Origin: Rhodospirillales bacterium
GTDB lineage: Bacteria > Pseudomonadota > Alphaproteobacteria > Rhodospirillales > JASLLV01
DNA length: 5,599 nt
NCBI GenBank assembly: GCA_030754475.1
Contig: JASMAE010000282.1
Coordinates: 1-5,599 of the forward strand
Reading direction: 5' to 3'
Shown here: positions 4,022 through 5,599 of the stretch, piece after piece
Layout of the letters: the number at the start of each line of letters is the position of its first letter
How positions within the stretch are numbered: the stretch's first letter is position 1
The notes under the pieces: generated by a model
Databases searched by the model: none
What the model was told of the DNA's origin: nothing
The model's input: only the letters and a program-made list of their open reading frames with translations
Translations under genes and position numbers: made by a program

Positions 4022-5599
4022 ATGACGAACGCGCCCCTTCTATTCGTTCCCGAGAAGCGACCGCTGGTGGAATCGGGCCAGCGCTTCAAGCTCACGTCCG
4101 AGTTTCAGCCCGCCGGCGATCAGCCGGAAGCCATCGACGAGCTCACGGCCGGCATCAGGGCCGGCGAGCGCGACCAGGTGCTTCTGGGCGTCACCGGGTC
4201 CGGCAAGACCTTTACCGTGGCCCACGTCATCGAGTGCATCCAACGCCCGACCCTGGTGCTGGCGCCGAACAAGACCCTCGCCGCCCAGCTTTACGGCGAG
4301 ATGAAGACCTTCTTCCCCGACAACTCGGTCGAGTACTTCGTCTCCTACTACGACTACTACCAGCCCGAGGCTTACGTGCCGCGCACCGACACCTACATCG
4401 AGAAGGACGCCTCGGTGAACGAGCAGATCGACCGCATGCGCCATTCGGCGACCCGGGCGCTCCTGGAGCACGCCGACGTGGTGATCGTCGCCTCGGTCAG
4501 CTGCATCTACGGCATCGGCGCGGTCGAGACCTACGCGCAGATGGTGATCTCGCTCAGGACCGGCGATACGGTCGAGCGCGCGGACTTGTTGGCGCGTCTG
4601 GTCGCGCTTCAGTACCGGCGCAACGACGCCAGTTTCGTGCGCGGCGCCTTCCGGGTCCGGGGCGACGTGATCGAGATATTCCCATCCCACTGCGCGGACC
4701 GGGCCTGGCGCATCAGCCTTTTCGGCGACGTGATCGAGGCGATGTGGGAGTTCGATCCCCTGACCGGCGAGCGGATCGGCGCGCTCGAGAGCATTACCCT
4801 CTATCCCAACAGCCACTACGTCACCCCGCGCCCGACGCTGCTGCAGGCGATTCCGGGGATCAAGAAGGAGCTTGCCTGGCGCCTGGACGAGCTCACGGCC
4901 GAAGGGAAGCTGCTCGAGGCGCAGCGGCTTCAGGAGCGCACCACGTTCGATCTTGAGATGATGGAGACCACGGGCCATTGCAGCGGGATCGAGAACTACT
5001 CGCGCTTTCTCACCGGGCGGCGGCCGGGCGAGCCGCCGCCGACATTGTTCGAATACTTGCCCGAAAACGCGCTCCTGATCGTCGACGAGAGCCACGTCAC
5101 CGTTCCCCAGCTCGGCGGCATGTTCCGGGGCGACTTCAACCGCAAGTCAACGCTCGCTGAATTCGGCTTCCGGCTTCCGTCCTGCGTCGACAACCGACCC
5201 TTGAAGTTCGAAGAATGGGAGGCAATGCGCCCCCAGACGGTATTCGTCTCGGCCACGCCCGGTCCGTGGGAACTGGAGCGGACCGGCGGCGTCATCGTCG
5301 AGCAGGTGGTGCGCCCGACGGGGCTGATCGACCCCTTGTGCATCGTGCGGGCCGTGGAGCACCAGGTCGACGACTTGCTCGCCGAGGCCAAGGCCTGTGC
5401 CGCCAAGGGCCAACGCGTCCTGGTGACGACGCTCACCAAACGCATGGCCGAGGACTTGACCGAGTATATGGGCGAAGCCGGGCTCGAGGTGCGCTACGTC
5501 CACTCCGACGTCGAGACCCTGGAGCGCATCGAGATCATCCGCGACCTGCGGCTCGGCGTCTTCGACGTGCTGGTCGGGATCAACCTGCTGCGCGAGGGG
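4022..5599 (+). CDS. uvrB: UvrABC excinuclease subunit B, 3' end outside window
   Basis: An uninterrupted frame of 526 codons runs to the window edge; full UvrB is about 670-730 residues. UvrB is the damage-verifying helicase-like subunit of nucleotide excision repair. UvrA loads it, and it then recruits UvrC to incise both sides of the lesion. Visible features are FKLTSEFQPAGDQP (22-35), Walker A GVTGSGKT (56-63), and the DNA-inserting beta-hairpin YYDYYQPEAYVPRTD (109-123) with its Tyr cluster (109, 110, 112, 113, 118, 125). SVSCIYGIG (158-166) precedes the UvrA-binding domain. Then come Walker B DESH (355-358), motif III SATP (410-413), QVVRPTGLIDP (428-438) and the helicase block HSDVETLERIEIIRDL. 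The sequence stops at GINLLREG, so motif VI and the C-terminal UVR domain are not seen. The ATG at 4022 fits the usual distance to FKL, but it has no Shine-Dalgarno. In-frame ATGs at 4001 and 3935 would add 7 or 29 residues and are no better supported. No frameshift or missing catalytic residue is visible. Confidence 0.96.
   Translation, partial: MTNAPLLFVPEKRPLVESGQRFKLTSEFQPAGDQPEAIDELTAGIRAGERDQVLLGVTGSGKTFTVAHVIECIQRPTLVLAPNKTLAAQLYGEMKTFFPDNSVEYFVSYYDYYQPEAYVPRTDTYIEKDASVNEQIDRMRHSATRALLEHADVVIVASVSCIYGIGAVETYAQMVISLRTGDTVERADLLARLVALQYRRNDASFVRGAFRVRGDVIEIFPSHCADRAWRISLFGDVIEAMWEFDPLTGERIGALESITLYPNSHYVTPRPTLLQAIPGIKKELAWRLDELTAEGKLLEAQRLQERTTFDLEMMETTGHCSGIENYSRFLTGRRPGEPPPTLFEYLPENALLIVDESHVTVPQLGGMFRGDFNRKSTLAEFGFRLPSCVDNRPLKFEEWEAMRPQTVFVSATPGPWELERTGGVIVEQVVRPTGLIDPLCIVRAVEHQVDDLLAEAKACAAKGQRVLVTTLTKRMAEDLTEYMGEAGLEVRYVHSDVETLERIEIIRDLRLGVFDVLVGINLLREG

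Noticed and set aside
4040..5095. 351-codon minus-strand frame, and a 240-codon plus-strand frame at 4234-4956
   Set aside because: Both overlap uvrB, whose motifs are continuous through the region. They have no motifs of their own.

Overview
The window looks like a stretch of an alphaproteobacterial chromosome. DNA is very GC-rich with strong G/C preference at third codon positions. The three recognisable proteins resemble alphaproteobacterial versions: an EF-G-like translational GTPase of the 'FIDCPG' type, a class I (1-beta / I-gamma) aspartate aminotransferase, and UvrB. The phylum-level call rests on remembered family features, not on a search.

Layout. Positions 1-69 hold what looks like the 3' end of a plus-strand gene that enters from the left. 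The same frame continues after its stop as two more open, coding-like segments, to 144 and to 255, separated by in-frame stops. I do not recognise this protein. A small GC hairpin (270-286) separates it from the convergent EF-G-like gene (292-2322, minus strand, GTG start). Upstream of that gene is a 347-bp non-coding spacer (2323-2669). It holds a candidate promoter and several nested, mutually exclusive inverted repeats. Next, also on the minus strand, is the aspartate aminotransferase gene (2670-3872). A 149-bp spacer follows (3873-4021), with a strong -35-like hexamer, a near-consensus alphaproteobacterial LexA-type half-site pair and a thrice-repeated 9-mer. The divergent gene uvrB starts at 4022 and runs off the right edge after 526 codons.

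The genes do not form one pathway. They are housekeeping functions: a translation-factor paralogue, amino-acid metabolism (aspartate/glutamate, possibly prephenate transamination) and nucleotide excision repair. Only aatA and the EF-G-like gene share a strand, and the long spacer between them suggests separate transcripts. uvrB and aatA share a divergent control region.

I found no mobile element, CRISPR array, tRNA or rRNA, and no convincing new biological system. The points most worth a second look are the structured leader upstream of the EF-G-like gene, the interrupted frame at the left edge, the altered G3 motif of the GTPase, and the possible SOS operator in the aatA/uvrB intergenic region.
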